DNA of 64,000 nt from Lactobacillus sp. CBA3605 (GTDB lineage Bacteria > Bacillota > Bacilli > Lactobacillales > Lactobacillaceae): assembly GCF_002970915.1 (NCBI RefSeq), contig NZ_CP027190.1:2108001-2172000 (forward strand). Direction: 5' to 3'. The notes beneath the pieces were generated by a model. That model made no database searches, had not been told where the DNA came from, and worked only from the letters and a program-made list of their open reading frames with translations. This document shows, in pieces, positions 45,344-55,744 of the stretch (position 1 is the stretch's first letter; the number at the start of each line of letters is the position of its first letter). Made by a program: the position numbers and the translations under genes.

Positions 45344-45613
45344 ATGAGTGAAGATACTCGTAACAGCCGCAAGGTTATCCAAGGACGCGTTGTTTCAGAT
45401 AAGATGGACAAAACCATCGTTGTTGTCCGTGAAACATACAAGAATCATCCTGTTTACGGCAAGCGCGTTCGTTATTCAAAGAAGTACAAAGCACATGATG
45501 AAAATAATGATGCTCACGTTGGCGATATCGTCCGGATCATGGAAACTCGTCCTCTATCAGCTACAAAGCGTTTCCGCTTACTTGACGTCGTTCAAAAAGC
45601 TGTTATTATCTAG
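45344..45613 (+). CDS. rpsQ: 30S ribosomal protein S17
   Basis: OB-fold rRNA-binding protein of 89 residues. [20 protein letters not shown] and [19 protein letters not shown] are family signatures. AAAGGAGGCAATCACGA precedes ATG 45344. It acts early in 30S assembly at helices 7 and 11 of 16S rRNA. Confidence 0.98.
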   Translation: MSEDTRNSRKVIQGRVVSDKMDKTIVVVRETYKNHPVYGKRVRYSKKYKAHDENNDAHVGDIVRIMETRPLSATKRFRLLDVVQKAVII

Positions 45614-45655
45614 TTTATTAGCTGAAGAATATTAAATGAAGGGAGGACACTTACT

Positions 45656-46024
45656 GTGATCCAACAAGAAAGTCGTTTAAAAGTTGCTGACAATTCCGGT
45701 GCCCGTGAAATCCTAACTATTAAAGTTTTAGGTGGTTCAGGTCGTAAGACTGCTAATATCGGTGATGTTATCGTTGCTACGGTCAAACAAGCAACACCCG
45801 GTGGTGTTGTCAAAGCTCATGATGTTGTTAAAGCAGTTATTGTCCGGACTAAGTCTGGTGTTCACCGGACTGATGGTTCATACATCAAATTCGATGAAAA
45901 TGCTGCAGTTATTATCCGTGATGACAAGACACCTCAAGGTACTCGTATCTTTGGCCCTGTCGCTCGTGAATTACGTGATAAAGACTTCATGCGTATCGTT
46001 TCATTAGCCCCAGAAGTTCTGTAA
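45656..46024 (+). CDS. rplN: 50S ribosomal protein L14
   Basis: Inter-subunit bridge protein of 122 residues, also the docking site of the silencing factor Rsf[19 protein letters not shown] is the family start. GTG 45656 follows GAAGGGAGGACACTTACT. The 42-base gap after rpsQ is one of the longer ones in this operon and holds nothing notable. Confidence 0.98.
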   Translation: MIQQESRLKVADNSGAREILTIKVLGGSGRKTANIGDVIVATVKQATPGGVVKAHDVVKAVIVRTKSGVHRTDGSYIKFDENAAVIIRDDKTPQGTRIFGPVARELRDKDFMRIVSLAPEVL

Positions 46025-46059
46025 TCACACACCGTAAATATAAGGAGGTGCGCAACCTA

Positions 46060-46371
46060 ATGTTGATTAAAACTGGTGATAAAGTTCGTGTAATCAGCGG
46101 TAAGGATCGTGGTCAAGAAGGTACTATTAAAAAAGTTATCTCTGCCAAGAACCGTGTCGTTGTTGAAGGTGTTAACAAGATTAAGAAACACCAAAAACCA
46201 ACGAATGTTAACCCACAAGGCGGTATCGTTGATATCGAAGCACCAATTGATGCTTCTAACGTTATGTTCCTTGACCCATCAAACAACGAACCTACCCGTT
46301 TAGGTGTCCGTCGCGAAGATGGTAAGCGTGTCCGTTTCTCAAAAAAGAGCGGCAACGCTTTAGAAAACTAA
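46060..46371 (+). CDS. rplX: 50S ribosomal protein L24
   Basis: KOW-domain assembly initiator of 103 residues. The KOW motif is [18 protein letters not shown], followed by [14 protein letters not shown]. The frame reaches back to 46048, but AGGAGGTGCGCAACCTA directs initiation to ATG 46060. Length is normal for Firmicutes. Confidence 0.97.
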   Translation: MLIKTGDKVRVISGKDRGQEGTIKKVISAKNRVVVEGVNKIKKHQKPTNVNPQGGIVDIEAPIDASNVMFLDPSNNEPTRLGVRREDGKRVRFSKKSGNALEN

Positions 46372-46401
46372 GAGCCTAACTGAAAGGAGGAAGCAAGTTT
46401 C

Positions 46402-46944
46402 ATGGAAAACCGTTTAAAAGCTCAATATGAAAAAGAAATCGTCCCAGCATTAGTTGACAAGTTTAATTACACTTCAGTAATGCAAGTACCTAAGCTGGCA
46501 AAGATTGTTTTGAACATGGGTGTTGGTGATGCAGTCACTAATGCTAAGAACTTAGACGAAGCCGTTGAAGAATTGACTTTGATCGCGGGCCAAAAACCTT
46601 TGGTTACTCGTGCAAAGAAATCTATCGCTGGTTTCCGTCTTCGTGAAGGTATGGCAATTGGTGCCAAAGTTGACTTACGTGGTGAACGTATGTATGACTT
46701 CTTGGATAAATTGATCAATGTATCATTACCACGTGTTCGTGACTTCCATGGTGTAAGCACTCGTTCATTTGATGGGCGCGGTAACTACACATTGGGTGTC
46801 CGTGAACAATTGATCTTCCCAGAAATCAACTATGATAATGTTAACCGTGTACGCGGTTTGGACATTGTACTCGTAACGACAGCTGATAGTGATGAAGAAT
46901 CACGTGAGTTGTTAACTCAATTTGGCATGCCATTTGCTAAATAA
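46402..46944 (+). CDS. rplE: 50S ribosomal protein L5
   Basis: 5S rRNA-binding protein of 180 residues in the central protuberance, contacting the P-site t[14 protein letters not shown] and [20 protein letters not shown] are signatures. AAAGGAGGAAGCAAGTTTC precedes ATG 46402. It precedes the zinc-binding S14 gene by 20 bases. Confidence 0.98.
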   Translation: MENRLKAQYEKEIVPALVDKFNYTSVMQVPKLAKIVLNMGVGDAVTNAKNLDEAVEELTLIAGQKPLVTRAKKSIAGFRLREGMAIGAKVDLRGERMYDFLDKLINVSLPRVRDFHGVSTRSFDGRGNYTLGVREQLIFPEINYDNVNRVRGLDIVLVTTADSDEESRELLTQFGMPFAK

Positions 46945-46964
46945 TCGAAGGGGGTTAATCGAAG

Positions 46965-47150
46965 TTGGCTAAAAAATCACAAATTGCTAAACAAAAGCGT
47001 GGCGCAAAGTTTAATGTTCAAAACTATACTCGTTGCGAACGTTGTGGTCGTCCACATTCAGTTTACCGTAAATTCCACTTGTGCCGTATCTGCTTACGTG
47101 ACCTGGCCCACAAAGGTCAAATCCCTGGCATGAAAAAGGCCAGCTGGTAA
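46965..47150 (+). CDS. rpsN: 30S ribosomal protein S14, zinc-binding type
   Basis: S14 of 61 residues. Two CxxC pairs, CERCGR and CRICLR, bind zinc, marking the short C+ type. A longer zinc-free paralogue used in zinc starvation is not in this window. The start is TTG 46965 after GAAGGGGGTTAATCGAAG. It belongs to the 30S head near the mRNA entry. Confidence 0.97.
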   Translation: MAKKSQIAKQKRGAKFNVQNYTRCERCGRPHSVYRKFHLCRICLRDLAHKGQIPGMKKASW

Positions 47151-47184
47151 AAAACGAACCCAAGTTAAAGGAGGTTAAACTTTC

Positions 47185-47580
47185 ATGATGACTGATCCAA
47201 TCGCAGATTTCTTGACTCGTATTCGTAACGCTAACATGGTACGTCACGACTCATTAGAAGTTCCTGCATCAAAAATCAAACGCAACATTGCTGAAATTTT
47301 AAAGAATGAAGGCTTTGTTCGCGACGTTGAATATATGGATGATGACAAACAGGGCATTATCCGTGTCTTCTTGAAGTATGGTAAAGACAACGAACGTGTA
47401 ATTAGTGGTTTGAAGCGTATTTCAAAACCAGGTTTACGTTCATACGTTAAAGCTGATGCCGTTCCTAAAGTTTTAAATGGTTTAGGTATTGCTATCATTT
47501 CAACTTCAGAAGGCGTAATTACTGATAAAGAAGCTCGCGCTAAGAAACTTGGCGGCGAAGTTTTAGCTTACGTTTGGTAA
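47185..47580 (+). CDS. rpsH: 30S ribosomal protein S8
   Basis: 16S central-domain binding protein of 131 residues. [19 protein letters not shown] opens it and [20 protein letters not shown] closes it, both typical. AAAGGAGGTTAAACTTTC precedes two adjacent ATG codons; 47185 is taken, 47188 is equally possible. In E. coli S8 represses the spc operon by binding near rplE; no such site was sought here. Confidence 0.97.
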   Translation: MMTDPIADFLTRIRNANMVRHDSLEVPASKIKRNIAEILKNEGFVRDVEYMDDDKQGIIRVFLKYGKDNERVISGLKRISKPGLRSYVKADAVPKVLNGLGIAIISTSEGVITDKEARAKKLGGEVLAYVW

Positions 47581-47609
47581 TAAATAATTAAGACGGGAGG
47601 TGCAAGTAA

Positions 47610-48146
47610 GTGAGTCGTATTGGTTATAAAGTAATTGAACTACCCGCTGGGGTAGAGGTATCACAAGCTGGTGAAGTGGTCACAGTTAAGGGTCCTAAGG
47701 GAACATTAACTCGGAACATTTCCAGTGATATCACGATGTCAGTTGAAGGCAATGAAGTTAAATTCACTCGCCCATCTGATGACTATAAGATGAAGGCAGT
47801 GCACGGAACTACTCGTGCTAATGTCAACAACATGGTTGAAGGGGTTACTAAAGGCTTTGCTAAGAATCTTCAATTGGTCGGTGTTGGTTACCGTGCCCAA
47901 TTGCAAGGTAAGAAATTAGTATTAAGCGTTGGTTATTCACATCCTGTTGAATTCGAAACACCTGAAAACTTGACAATTGAAGTTCCTGACAACACACATA
48001 TCAATATCCTTGGTATTGGTAAGCAAGCTGTTGGCGATTTTGCTGCCGAAGTTCGGGCCGTTCGCTCACCTGAACCTTACAAAGGTAAAGGGATTCGTTA
48101 CGTCGATGAATATGTTCGTCGTAAGGAAGGTAAGACTGGTAAATAA
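47610..48146 (+). CDS. rplF: 50S ribosomal protein L6
   Basis: Protein of 178 residues near the factor-binding site and sarcin-ricin loop. It has two repeated domains; the signature [23 protein letters not shown] lies at the C-terminus. The start is GTG 47610 after GACGGGAGGTGCAAGTAA. Gap of 29 bases after rpsH. Confidence 0.98.
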   Translation: MSRIGYKVIELPAGVEVSQAGEVVTVKGPKGTLTRNISSDITMSVEGNEVKFTRPSDDYKMKAVHGTTRANVNNMVEGVTKGFAKNLQLVGVGYRAQLQGKKLVLSVGYSHPVEFETPENLTIEVPDNTHINILGIGKQAVGDFAAEVRAVRSPEPYKGKGIRYVDEYVRRKEGKTGK

Positions 48147-48189
48147 TGCAGCCTAGTGCTGTCCATACTATATATTAGAGGTGACTATT

Positions 48190-48546
48190 GTGATTACAAA
48201 ACCAGATAAGAATAAGACCCGCCAACGTCGTCACGCACGTGTTCGCGGTAAGATTTCTGGTACTGCTGAGCGCCCACGCTTAAATGTTTATCGTTCAAAC
48301 AAAAACATCTACGCTCAAGTTATTGATGATGTAGAGGGTGTAACGCTCGCAAGTGCCTCAACATTAGATAGCGAAGTAACAGGCAACACAAAGACCGAAC
48401 AGGCTGCTTCTGTTGGTGAAGTCGTTGCAAAACGTGCTGCCGAAAAGAAGATTGCTGACGTTGTCTTCGATCGTGGCGGTTACTTATATCACGGCCGGGT
48501 TCAGGTTTTAGCTGAAGCTGCTCGTGAAAACGGACTTAAATTCTAA
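48190..48546 (+). CDS. rplR: 50S ribosomal protein L18
   Basis: 5S rRNA-binding protein of 118 residues. [20 protein letters not shown] and [13 protein letters not shown] are signatures. An in-frame GTG at 48181 is part of the AGAGGTGAC binding site, so GTG 48190, giving the usual start ITKPDKNK, is preferred. Confidence 0.97.
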   Translation: MITKPDKNKTRQRRHARVRGKISGTAERPRLNVYRSNKNIYAQVIDDVEGVTLASASTLDSEVTGNTKTEQAASVGEVVAKRAAEKKIADVVFDRGGYLYHGRVQVLAEAARENGLKF

Positions 48547-48566
48547 CAAAGGAGGAATAATACCAC

Positions 48567-49067
48567 ATGACTTTCATTGATCCATCAAAATTAGATCTTG
48601 ACGATAATGTTGTTGCCATTAACCGGATTACTAAAGTTGTTAAAGGTGGTCGTCGTCTACGGTTTGCTGCATTGGTAATCGTTGGTGACCACAAAGGACA
48701 CGTTGGTTTCGGTACTGGTAAAGCGCAAGAAGTTCCTGAAGCCATTCGGAAAGCTTCCGAAGCTGCTAAAAAGAACTTGATCACTGTACCAATGGTCGGT
48801 ACAACCATTCCTCATGCAGCCCTTGGTGTTTACGGCGGTGGCCGCATTATGCTTAAGCCTGCTGTTGAAGGTTCCGGTGTTGCCGCTGGTGGCGCCGTTC
48901 GTGCCGTTATGGAATTAGCCGGTATTGATGATGTGACAAGTAAGCGTCTCGGCTCAAATACGCCTGTTAACGTTGTTCGTGCAACGTTTGAAGGTTTAAA
49001 GAGCTTGAAGAAAGCAGAACAAATTGCTGCTTTACGTGGCGTTTCAGTTGAACATTTAGCTGAATAG
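48567..49067 (+). CDS. rpsE: 30S ribosomal protein S5
   Basis: Accuracy-related protein of 166 residues at the mRNA entry. The S5 N-terminal domain shows [22 protein letters not shown] sequence with the loop wild type for spectinomycin sensitivity, followed by [34 protein letters not shown] precedes ATG 48567. Confidence 0.98.
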   Translation: MTFIDPSKLDLDDNVVAINRITKVVKGGRRLRFAALVIVGDHKGHVGFGTGKAQEVPEAIRKASEAAKKNLITVPMVGTTIPHAALGVYGGGRIMLKPAVEGSGVAAGGAVRAVMELAGIDDVTSKRLGSNTPVNVVRATFEGLKSLKKAEQIAALRGVSVEHLAE

Positions 49068-49080
49068 GAGGACAAACAAC

Positions 49081-49263
49081 ATGGCTCAATTAAAGATCAC
49101 TTTAGTGCGCAGTGCGGCTCATCGTCTTCCTAAGCAACGTAAAATTGTTCAGGAACTTGGTTTAAACCGAGTTAACAGCTCAGTTCTAAAACCTGATGAC
49201 GCGGCAACTCGCGGTGCAATCTTCCACATCGCTCATTTAATTGATGTTGAAGTAATCAAATAA
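49081..49263 (+). CDS. rpmD: 50S ribosomal protein L30
   Basis: Small 50S protein of 60 residues, bacterial short type. [19 protein letters not shown] and [20 protein letters not shown] are typical. TAGGAGGACAAACAAC precedes ATG 49081, 13 bases after rpsE. Confidence 0.97.
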   Translation: MAQLKITLVRSAAHRLPKQRKIVQELGLNRVNSSVLKPDDAATRGAIFHIAHLIDVEVIK

Positions 49264-49294
49264 TTAAAATTTTTAAAGAGGAGGTGCCTACTAG

Positions 49295-49726
49295 ATGAAG
49301 TTACATGAATTAACACCGAGTGAAGGTTCACGTTTTTCACGCCGTCGGATTGGTCGTGGCGATTCAAGTGGCCAAGGTAAAACTTCTGGTCGTGGTCAAA
49401 AAGGCCAAAAGGCGCGTAGTAAAGTACGTGTAGGGTTCGAAGGTGGCCAAATGCCATTGTACCGTCGGATTCCAAAACGTGGATTTACTAATATCAACCG
49501 TAAGGAATATGCGGTTGTTAATCTTGATGGCTTAAACCGTTTTGATGATGGTGCTGAAGTAACACCAGAATCATTAAAGGAAGCTGGCTTGGTTAAAAAG
49601 AGTTCTGCTGTTAAAGTTCTTGGTAATGGTAAACTCGACAAAAAGTTAACAGTTAAGGCAAGCAAGTTCTCCGAAACTGCCGTTAAGGCAATCGAAGCTG
49701 CTGGCGGTAAAACTGAGGTGATTTAA
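49295..49726 (+). CDS. rplO: 50S ribosomal protein L15
   Basis: Late-assembly 50S protein of 143 residues. The glycine- and arginine-rich N-terminal tail ([20 protein letters not shown]) threads through 23S rRNA and the C-terminal globular domain follows. GAGGAGGTGCCTACTAG precedes ATG 49295. Its stop is one base from the secY start. Confidence 0.98.
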   Translation: MKLHELTPSEGSRFSRRRIGRGDSSGQGKTSGRGQKGQKARSKVRVGFEGGQMPLYRRIPKRGFTNINRKEYAVVNLDGLNRFDDGAEVTPESLKEAGLVKKSSAVKVLGNGKLDKKLTVKASKFSETAVKAIEAAGGKTEVI

Positions 49727-49727
49727 C

Positions 49728-51023
49728 TTGCTGACTACCATGAAGAACGCTCTGAAAGTTAAGGATATTCGGAATAAAATTCTGTTCACGTTGGGCGTTT
49801 TGATTGTATTTCGTCTTGGCTCTTATATCACAGTTCCAGGGGTTAATGCAAAGGCGCTACAATCGGTTGCATCATCTGGACTGATAAGTATGTTGAATAC
49901 ATTCAGTGGTGGCGGCTTAACAAATTATTCTATCCTTGCTATGGGGGTATCCCCTTACATTACGGCACAAATCATTGTTCAATTGTTACAAATGGATATT
50001 GTTCCAAAGTTTGTTGAATGGGGCAAGCAAGGTGAAGTTGGACGACGGAAGCTTAATCAAGCGACTCGATATTTAACAATCATCTTGGCCTTCGTTCAAT
50101 CAATTGGTATTACGGCTGGTTTTAACTCTCTTAGCTCGCTTAAATTAGTTAGCAATCCAAGCGTGTCAACCTATCTAACGATTGGGCTCATCTTAACTGG
50201 TGGTGCCATGTTGACAACTTGGATGGGAGATATGATTACTGATCGTGGGATTGGTAATGGGGTTTCAATCATTATCTTTGCTGGGATCATTGCTCGTACA
50301 CCAACTTCGATTTATCAAATTTATCAAGAACAATTTGTCAATGTAGCAAAAAGTCAGTGGTGGTTGAGTATTTTAGTTGTGGTTGGATTGTTACTCTTGG
50401 TCATCATCATCGTTATGTTTGTAACGTGGGTTGAACAAGCTAATGATCGAATTCCAATTCAATATACTCGGCGTGCAGCTGGTGCACCTGATAGTAGTTA
50501 TCTACCATTAAAGGTGAATGTTGCCGGGGTTATTCCTGTTATCTTCGCGAGTTCTTTCATCGCAACGCCACAGACAATTTTACTTGGTTTCCAATCCAGC
50601 CATGGTGACGAAACTTGGTATACAGTTATGAGTAACATCTTTAATATGCAGTCAACGACTGGTGCGATATTATATACCGTATTAATTGTGCTTTTCACGT
50701 TTTTCTATGCGTTTGTTCAGGTTAATCCTGAAAAACTCTCTAAAAACTTACAAAAGCAAGGCAGCTATATTCCAGGCGTTTGGCCTGGTAAAGATACTCA
50801 GGGCTGGGTATCTAAATTGTTAATGCGGTTAAGTACGGTTGGTGCCCTTTACCTTGGATTAATTTCCTTGATTCCATTGCTTGCTTCAGATATCTGGGGC
50901 TTGGATGAATCAATCGGGTTAGGCGGGACTAGTTTACTAATCGTGGTTGGGGTTGCCCTTGAAACTATTCGTCAAATTAAAGGGTTAATGATGAAGCGCG
51001 ACTATGTCGGTTTCATTCGTTAA
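49728..51023 (+). CDS. secY: Preprotein translocase subunit SecY
   Basis: Ten-helix channel subunit of 431 residues of the Sec translocon. KDIRNKILFTLGVLIVFRLG starts the first helix, GVSPYITAQIIVQLLQMD and the plug-region sequence TFSGGGLTNYSILAMG are present, and cytoplasmic loops carry RIPIQYTRR. The start is TTG 49728 with GAGGTGATTTAAC inside rplO, so it is coupled to the ribosomal genes. Confidence 0.97.
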   Translation: MLTTMKNALKVKDIRNKILFTLGVLIVFRLGSYITVPGVNAKALQSVASSGLISMLNTFSGGGLTNYSILAMGVSPYITAQIIVQLLQMDIVPKFVEWGKQGEVGRRKLNQATRYLTIILAFVQSIGITAGFNSLSSLKLVSNPSVSTYLTIGLILTGGAMLTTWMGDMITDRGIGNGVSIIIFAGIIARTPTSIYQIYQEQFVNVAKSQWWLSILVVVGLLLLVIIIVMFVTWVEQANDRIPIQYTRRAAGAPDSSYLPLKVNVAGVIPVIFASSFIATPQTILLGFQSSHGDETWYTVMSNIFNMQSTTGAILYTVLIVLFTFFYAFVQVNPEKLSKNLQKQGSYIPGVWPGKDTQGWVSKLLMRLSTVGALYLGLISLIPLLASDIWGLDESIGLGGTSLLIVVGVALETIRQIKGLMMKRDYVGFIR

Positions 51024-51028
51024 TTAGC

Positions 51029-51056
51029 GAATGTGTTGGGGAGACTCAACACATTC
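51029..51056 (+). other. Hairpin between secY and adk
   Basis: GAATGTGTTG (51029-51038) and CAACACATTC (51047-51056) form a perfect 10-base stem with an 8-base loop, followed by TTGCATTAT and not a T-tract. It may be a processing site or translational regulator of adk. Confidence 0.5.
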
Positions 51057-51078
51057 TTGCATTATAGGAGGAAAAAAC

Positions 51079-51738
51079 ATGGGAACAATGAACCTGATTT
51101 TAATGGGTCTACCAGGTGCTGGTAAGGGTACTCAAGCGCAGAAGATTCTTGAAGATTTTGATATTCCTCATATTTCAACGGGTGATATCTTCCGGGCAGC
51201 AATTAAAAATGAAACCAAGATGGGCTTGGAAGCTAAGAAGTATATCGACCAAGGTAATTTGGTTCCTGACGAAGTCACCAATGGCATCGTTAAGGATCGG
51301 TTAGCTGAAGCGGATACTGCTAATGGCTTTCTCTTGGATGGTTATCCACGCAATATTGATCAAGCTCACGCTTTGTCACAAATCGCTAAAGATTTGAACA
51401 AACCGTTGGACGGTGTCATTAACATTCATGTTGAACCAGCAGTTTTAGTTGAACGACTTTCAGGTCGTTTCATCTGTCGGACATGTGGTGCAACTTACCA
51501 CAAGTTATACAAGATGCCTAAAGTTGAGGGAACTTGTGATGTTTGTGGTGGTCATGATTTTTATCAGCGAGATGACGATAAGCCTGCAACCGTCAAAAAT
51601 CGTTTGGATGTCAATGTTAAATTGAACACGCCATTAATCGATTATTACGGTCAAGAGAAATTGCTAGTCAATGTTGACGGTGATCGCGACATTGATGATG
51701 TCTATCGAGATATCAAGTCAGTTCTTGATAACCTTTAA
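51079..51738 (+). CDS. adk: Adenylate kinase
   Basis: Nucleotide kinase of 219 residues that equilibrates AMP, ADP and ATP. The P-loop is [11 protein letters not shown], the AMP site DGYPRN, and the long LID carries four cysteines (CRTCG and CDVCG) that bind zinc, as in Gram-positive enzymes. The frame runs back to 51031, but TAGGAGGAAAAAAC precedes ATG 51079; ATG 51088 would also give a usual N-terminus. Confidence 0.97.
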   Translation: MGTMNLILMGLPGAGKGTQAQKILEDFDIPHISTGDIFRAAIKNETKMGLEAKKYIDQGNLVPDEVTNGIVKDRLAEADTANGFLLDGYPRNIDQAHALSQIAKDLNKPLDGVINIHVEPAVLVERLSGRFICRTCGATYHKLYKMPKVEGTCDVCGGHDFYQRDDDKPATVKNRLDVNVKLNTPLIDYYGQEKLLVNVDGDRDIDDVYRDIKSVLDNL

Positions 51739-51766
51739 CCGTAAGTCCCATGAGTAGGAGCGTCAT

Positions 51767-51795
51767 TTGCTTTTCAAATGCCGTTGTGATAAACT
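51767..51795 (+). promoter_or_regulatory. Candidate promoter upstream of infA
   Basis: TTGCTT (51767-51772), a 17-base spacer and TAAACT (51790-51795) lie in the 179-base gap after adk. A small inverted repeat CATTTG / CAAATG (51764-51780) overlaps the -35. A separate infA promoter would explain this large gap. Confidence 0.45.
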
Positions 51796-51917
51796 TATTC
51801 AGGTTTAGCCGTTGAATGATTTAGTATTTTTTTAATATTATTTAGACAATGACTGGTTCGAAAAGCGGACCAAAAACGTGGCAGCACGAAACCAGATAAT
51901 AAGGGAGGGACAATTAC

Positions 51918-52136
51918 TTGGCAAAGGAAGACGTCATCGAAATTCAAGGCACCATTAAAGAAACGTTGCCCAACGCAATGTTTAAGGTTGAACTTGAAAA
52001 CGGCGCTGAAATCTTGGCACACGTTTCAGGTAAGATTCGCATGCATTACATTCGGATTTTACCTGGCGACAAGGTAACAGTCGAAATGTCACCTTATGAT
52101 TTAACTAAGGGTCGGATTACCTACCGTTTCAAGTAG
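51918..52136 (+). CDS. infA: Translation initiation factor IF-1
   Basis: OB-fold initiation factor of 72 residues that occupies the ribosomal A site. [19 protein letters not shown] and [17 protein letters not shown] are characteristic. The start is TTG 51918 after AAGGGAGGGACAATTAC. rpmJ follows after 36 bases. Confidence 0.97.
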   Translation: MAKEDVIEIQGTIKETLPNAMFKVELENGAEILAHVSGKIRMHYIRILPGDKVTVEMSPYDLTKGRITYRFK

Positions 52137-52172
52137 GATCGACACTTTGTACCTTATAGGAGGTAAATATTC

Positions 52173-52292
52173 ATGAAAGTAAGACCATCTGTAAAGCCTA
52201 TGTGCGAACACTGCAAAGTTATTCGTCGTAAAGGCCGTGTGATGATTATCTGCTCTGCTAATCCAAAGCATAAGCAACGCCAAGGTAAATAA
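52173..52292 (+). CDS. rpmJ: 50S ribosomal protein L36
   Basis: Very short protein of 39 residues, zinc-binding type: [20 protein letters not shown], then [10 protein letters not shown] and PKHKQRQGK. The three cysteines and one histidine form the zinc ribbon. TATAGGAGGTAAATATTC precedes ATG 52173. Its position between infA and rpsM is the standard one. Confidence 0.96.
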   Translation: MKVRPSVKPMCEHCKVIRRKGRVMIICSANPKHKQRQGK

Positions 52293-52322
52293 TTTAACTA
52301 ATAAGTCGGAGGTGAAAAATTA

Positions 52323-52688
52323 ATGGCTCGTATTGAAGGAATTGACTTACCACGTGACAAGCGTATTGTCATCGGTTTGACTTACATTTTCGGTATTGGT
52401 AATACGTCTGCTCAAAAGATCTTAGCTGAAGCTGGGGTTTCAGAAGACGTTCGTGTACGTGACTTAACTCCTGAACAAGAAGATAAGATCCGTGCCGTCG
52501 TTGACGGTTACAAAACTGAGGGTGACTTACGTCGTGAAGTTAGCTTGAATATCAAGTTACTTCAAGAAATCGGCTCATATCGTGGGATGCGTCATCGTCG
52601 TGGTTTACCCGTTCGTGGTCAACATACGAAGAATAACGCACGTACTCGTAAGGGTAAAAAAGTTAGCATCGCTGGACGTAAAAAATAA
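52323..52688 (+). CDS. rpsM: 30S ribosomal protein S13
   Basis: Head protein of 121 residues forming inter-subunit bridges and touching the P-site t[23 protein letters not shown] and the C-terminal [19 protein letters not shown] are signatures. GTCGGAGGTGAAAAATTA precedes ATG 52323. Confidence 0.98.
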   Translation: MARIEGIDLPRDKRIVIGLTYIFGIGNTSAQKILAEAGVSEDVRVRDLTPEQEDKIRAVVDGYKTEGDLRREVSLNIKLLQEIGSYRGMRHRRGLPVRGQHTKNNARTRKGKKVSIAGRKK

Positions 52689-52713
52689 TAAATAAGGGAG
52701 GTTTTCGAATTTT

Positions 52714-53103
52714 ATGGCAACTAGAAAGACAACCCGTCGTCGTCGGGTAAAAAAGAATATTGAAGCCGGTGTGGCTCACATCCATTCAACATTCAACAAC
52801 ACACTTGTAATGATCACTGATATGCAAGGTAACGCAATTGCTTGGTCATCAGCTGGTTCATTAGGTTTCAAGGGTAGTCGTAAGTCAACACCTTTTGCTG
52901 CTCAAATGGCTGCCGAAGCTGCTGCTAAGGCATGTATGGAACATGGCATGAAGATTGTTGAAGTCGCTGTTAAAGGTCCTGGCTCAGGTCGTGAAGCTGC
53001 AATCCGTGCTTTACAAGCTACTGGTTTGGAAGTTAGTGCAATTCGCGATGTTACGCCAGTTCCTCATAATGGTTCTCGTCCTCCAAAGCGCCGTCGTGTT
53101 TAA
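52714..53103 (+). CDS. rpsK: 30S ribosomal protein S11
   Basis: Platform protein of 129 residues near the mRNA exit. [20 protein letters not shown] and [20 protein letters not shown] are typical; the NG of the latter is the site of isoaspartate formation in E. coli. AAGGGAGGTTTTCGAATTTT precedes ATG 52714. An 86-base gap to rpoA contains two copies of TTCATTTTG. Confidence 0.98.
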   Translation: MATRKTTRRRRVKKNIEAGVAHIHSTFNNTLVMITDMQGNAIAWSSAGSLGFKGSRKSTPFAAQMAAEAAAKACMEHGMKIVEVAVKGPGSGREAAIRALQATGLEVSAIRDVTPVPHNGSRPPKRRRV

Positions 53104-53189
53104 TCTGTGACGTTCATTTTGAGGGCAAACTTCATTTTGTGCGCACAACTACCAAACACCACGCGTTTTGAAAGGGGTAAAAGATAAGA

Positions 53190-54134
53190 ATGATTGAATT
53201 TGAAAAACCTAACATTCATAAAATTGATGAAAACGACAACTATGGTAAGTTTGTTGTAGAACCACTTGAACGTGGTTATGGTACAACTTTAGGGAATTCA
53301 CTTCGTCGGATTCTTCTTTCTTCTTTACCTGGCGCTGCTGTTACCAGTATTCAAATTGACGGGGTTCTTCATGAATTTTCAACGATAGAGGGCGTAACTG
53401 AAGATGTTACGGCAATTATCTTGAATGTAAAGAAGATCGCGCTTAAATTAGAATCAGACGAAACCAAGGCATTGGAAATCGATGTTAAGGGACCTGCTAA
53501 CGTTACCGCTGGTGATATCATTGGCGATGCTGACGTAGAAGTCTTAAATCCTGATTTAGCAATTTGTACTGTTGCAGATGGTGCACACTTCCATATGCGT
53601 ATGACTGCTAATACTGGTCGTGGTTATGTTTCCGCTGAGGATAACAAACATCGTGAAGATGATATGCCAATTGGCGTTTTACCTGTCGATTCATTATATT
53701 CTCCAATTGAACGTGTTAACTATCAAGTTGAAAACACGCGGGTTGGTCAACGTGATGATTTTGATAAGTTAACCTTAGACGTTTGGACAAATGGTTCAAT
53801 CACTCCAAGTGAAGCCATTAGTCTATCAGCCAAAATCCTGACTGATCACCTTTCAATCTTCGTAAATCTCACTGATGAAGCTAAAAACACTGATGTGATG
53901 GTTGAGAAAGAAGAAACGCATAAGGAAAAAATGTTAGAAATGACGATTGAAGAGTTAGATCTCTCAGTCCGTTCATATAATTGTTTGAAACGTGCTGGTA
54001 TCAACACGGTTCAAGAATTAACTAACAAAACTGAAGCTGATATGATGAAGGTTCGCAACCTTGGGCGCAAGTCGCTTGAGGAAGTTAAAGCTAAGTTAGC
54101 TGACCTTGGGTTATCATTACGCAAAGAAGACTAA
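53190..54134 (+). CDS. rpoA: RNA polymerase alpha subunit
   Basis: Assembly subunit of 314 residues. The N-terminal dimerisation domain shows [20 protein letters not shown], and the C-terminal domain, which binds UP elements and activators, has [19 protein letters not shown] and [32 protein letters not shown] precedes ATG 53190. rplQ follows after 21 bases. Confidence 0.98.
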   Translation: MIEFEKPNIHKIDENDNYGKFVVEPLERGYGTTLGNSLRRILLSSLPGAAVTSIQIDGVLHEFSTIEGVTEDVTAIILNVKKIALKLESDETKALEIDVKGPANVTAGDIIGDADVEVLNPDLAICTVADGAHFHMRMTANTGRGYVSAEDNKHREDDMPIGVLPVDSLYSPIERVNYQVENTRVGQRDDFDKLTLDVWTNGSITPSEAISLSAKILTDHLSIFVNLTDEAKNTDVMVEKEETHKEKMLEMTIEELDLSVRSYNCLKRAGINTVQELTNKTEADMMKVRNLGRKSLEEVKAKLADLGLSLRKED

Positions 54135-54155
54135 TACAAGGGAGGATATCCGTTC

Positions 54156-54539
54156 ATGAGTTACCGTAAATTACAACGTACAAGTTCACAACGTCGTGCC
54201 TTACTTCGTGATTTGACTAGTTCATTAATCGTTAATGGTCGCATCGAAACTACTGAAGCTCGCGCTAAGGAAGTTCGTTCGACTACTGATAAGATGATTT
54301 CATTAGCTAAGAAGGGCGATTTACACGCTCGTCGTCAAGCCGCTACTTTTATGCGGGACATTGTTGCTGATGTTAAGGAAGAAGACGACAACGTAACTGT
54401 ACAAACTGCTTTGCAAAAGCTATTTAGTGACCTAGGTCCTCAATATGCTGACCGCAATGGTGGTTATACACGAATTTACAAGACTATGCCTCGTCGTGGC
54501 GATGGTGCCCACATGGTTGTCTTGGAACTCGTTGACTAA
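54156..54539 (+). CDS. rplQ: 50S ribosomal protein L17
   Basis: Tunnel-exit protein of 127 residues. [20 protein letters not shown] opens it and [19 protein letters not shown] closes it. AGGGAGGATATCCGTTC precedes ATG 54156. In many Firmicutes the next genes are ecfA1-ecfA2-ecfT-truA; here they come only after a 6.7 kb insertion. Confidence 0.98.
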   Translation: MSYRKLQRTSSQRRALLRDLTSSLIVNGRIETTEARAKEVRSTTDKMISLAKKGDLHARRQAATFMRDIVADVKEEDDNVTVQTALQKLFSDLGPQYADRNGGYTRIYKTMPRRGDGAHMVVLELVD

Positions 54540-54692
54540 TTAAATTTTTTACGGATCACTGAGATTGATGGTTGACGGACGTTATGATGGTGGTTACCTA
54601 TTTTGGTAACTAAGTCTAGTTCGGAAGTTATTTATGTTAAACATAGATGGCATATCGCAGTCTTAAGTGATTTTTTTGGTGCTAGTCAACTG

Positions 54693-54744
54693 AAAAGCGT
54701 CTAGATTGAGTTTGTATAAACTCAATCTAGACGCTTTTTTTAGT
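54693..54744. terminator. Strong bidirectional intrinsic terminator
   Basis: Two 21-base arms (54693-54713 and 54718-54738) pair perfectly around a GTAT loop; the core is GCGTCTAGATTGAG. A- and T-tracts flank it. It ends the ribosomal cluster and the convergent dmkB operon. The 150 bases before it contain a smaller GTTACC / GGTAAC stem. Confidence 0.9.
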
Positions 54745-54748
54745 TAAG

Positions 54749-55738
54749 TTAATTATGTCGATCTAATAGTTGCTGCGTTAATCGGATTAAAGTGGTGCGA
54801 GTTGCGTTGTTCGGGAGCTTATTTAATAAATGTAGGGCTTGATTAGTGTAACTAGTTGCCAGTTGCTTAGCTCGGTCAACCCCGCCAGCGGCAATGACGA
54901 TGGTTTGAATGCGGTGGCGGTCGGTAGCATTAATTTGACCTTGTTGTCGCAATAAAGGGAGCAGCTCAGTCCGGTAGTCGGTTTGTAGTGCAAAGATTAA
55001 TGGGGACGTATAGACCCCTTCGGCCACATCTTCTAAGATTGGCTTCCCAATTTCGTGACTAACGGCTTGATAGTCAAGAATATCGTCTAGAATTTGAAAC
55101 GCCATCCCAATGGCTAAGCCGATTTTACGTGCCCGGGCAGCAAACGGTGCGCTCTGACCAGATTCGTAAGCACCAAGGAAACAACTTAATGCGAAGAGTT
55201 CGGCTGTTTTACCTTGAATTTGTTCCTGATATTGCGTCATCGTAATATCAATGCGGTAATGGCGATCCTTCTGTTGGACCTCACCAATTAAAATTTTCTC
55301 CATATTTTCAGAATTTAATTGGATACTTTTAAAACTGCTCGAATATTGCGCTAAGATTTTAAACACGACAACGAATAGATAATCACCTGCATAGACTGCG
55401 ACATCTTTGCCGAATTGCTCTTGAATGCTGGCCTGATGACGTCTAAGCTTTGCATCATCCAAGATGTCGTCATGAATTAAAGTCGCTGTATGCAACGTTT
55501 CTAGCGCTGCTGCGAGGGCAATCATTCGTTGTCGGTCCGTCGCCTTAAATTGTGAAAATAACAGACAGTAGGCTGGCCGCAAGAGTTTGCCACCGCTGTG
55601 AATCATTTCAAGAATGGCACTAGTAATGGCGGTATCAGAAATATTAATATTAGCATCCATTAGTTGCATAACTTGCTGTAACTCTGGTTGTAAAGTTGGA
55701 TAATCATGCCAAAGTGGATGTAATTGCGTTGCTTGCAT
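54749..55738 (-). CDS. dmkB: Polyprenyl diphosphate synthase of the EET locus
   Basis: Trans-prenyltransferase of 329 residues that elongates isoprenoid chains for demethylmenaquinone. The first aspartate-rich motif is LIHDDILDDAKLR and the second is QILDDILDY, both complete. In Listeria and L. plantarum the flavin-based EET locus contains such a gene (dmkB) next to eetB. ATG 55738 follows GGAGTAACTTTTC. It lies 6 bases after eetB. No DHNA prenyltransferase (dmkA/menA) occurs in this window, so the quinone pathway must be completed elsewhere. Confidence 0.87.
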   Translation of the reverse strand: MQATQLHPLWHDYPTLQPELQQVMQLMDANINISDTAITSAILEMIHSGGKLLRPAYCLLFSQFKATDRQRMIALAAALETLHTATLIHDDILDDAKLRRHQASIQEQFGKDVAVYAGDYLFVVVFKILAQYSSSFKSIQLNSENMEKILIGEVQQKDRHYRIDITMTQYQEQIQGKTAELFALSCFLGAYESGQSAPFAARARKIGLAIGMAFQILDDILDYQAVSHEIGKPILEDVAEGVYTSPLIFALQTDYRTELLPLLRQQGQINATDRHRIQTIVIAAGGVDRAKQLATSYTNQALHLLNKLPNNATRTTLIRLTQQLLDRHN

Positions 55739-55744
55739 GAAAAG

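Noticed and set aside
49396..49665. Minus-strand frames across the ribosomal cluster
   Set aside because: They mirror the strong codon bias of the ribosomal genes and have no start signals.
54540..54692. Small gene after rplQ
   Set aside because: No start with a binding site and no coding pattern; only weak stems before the strong terminator.
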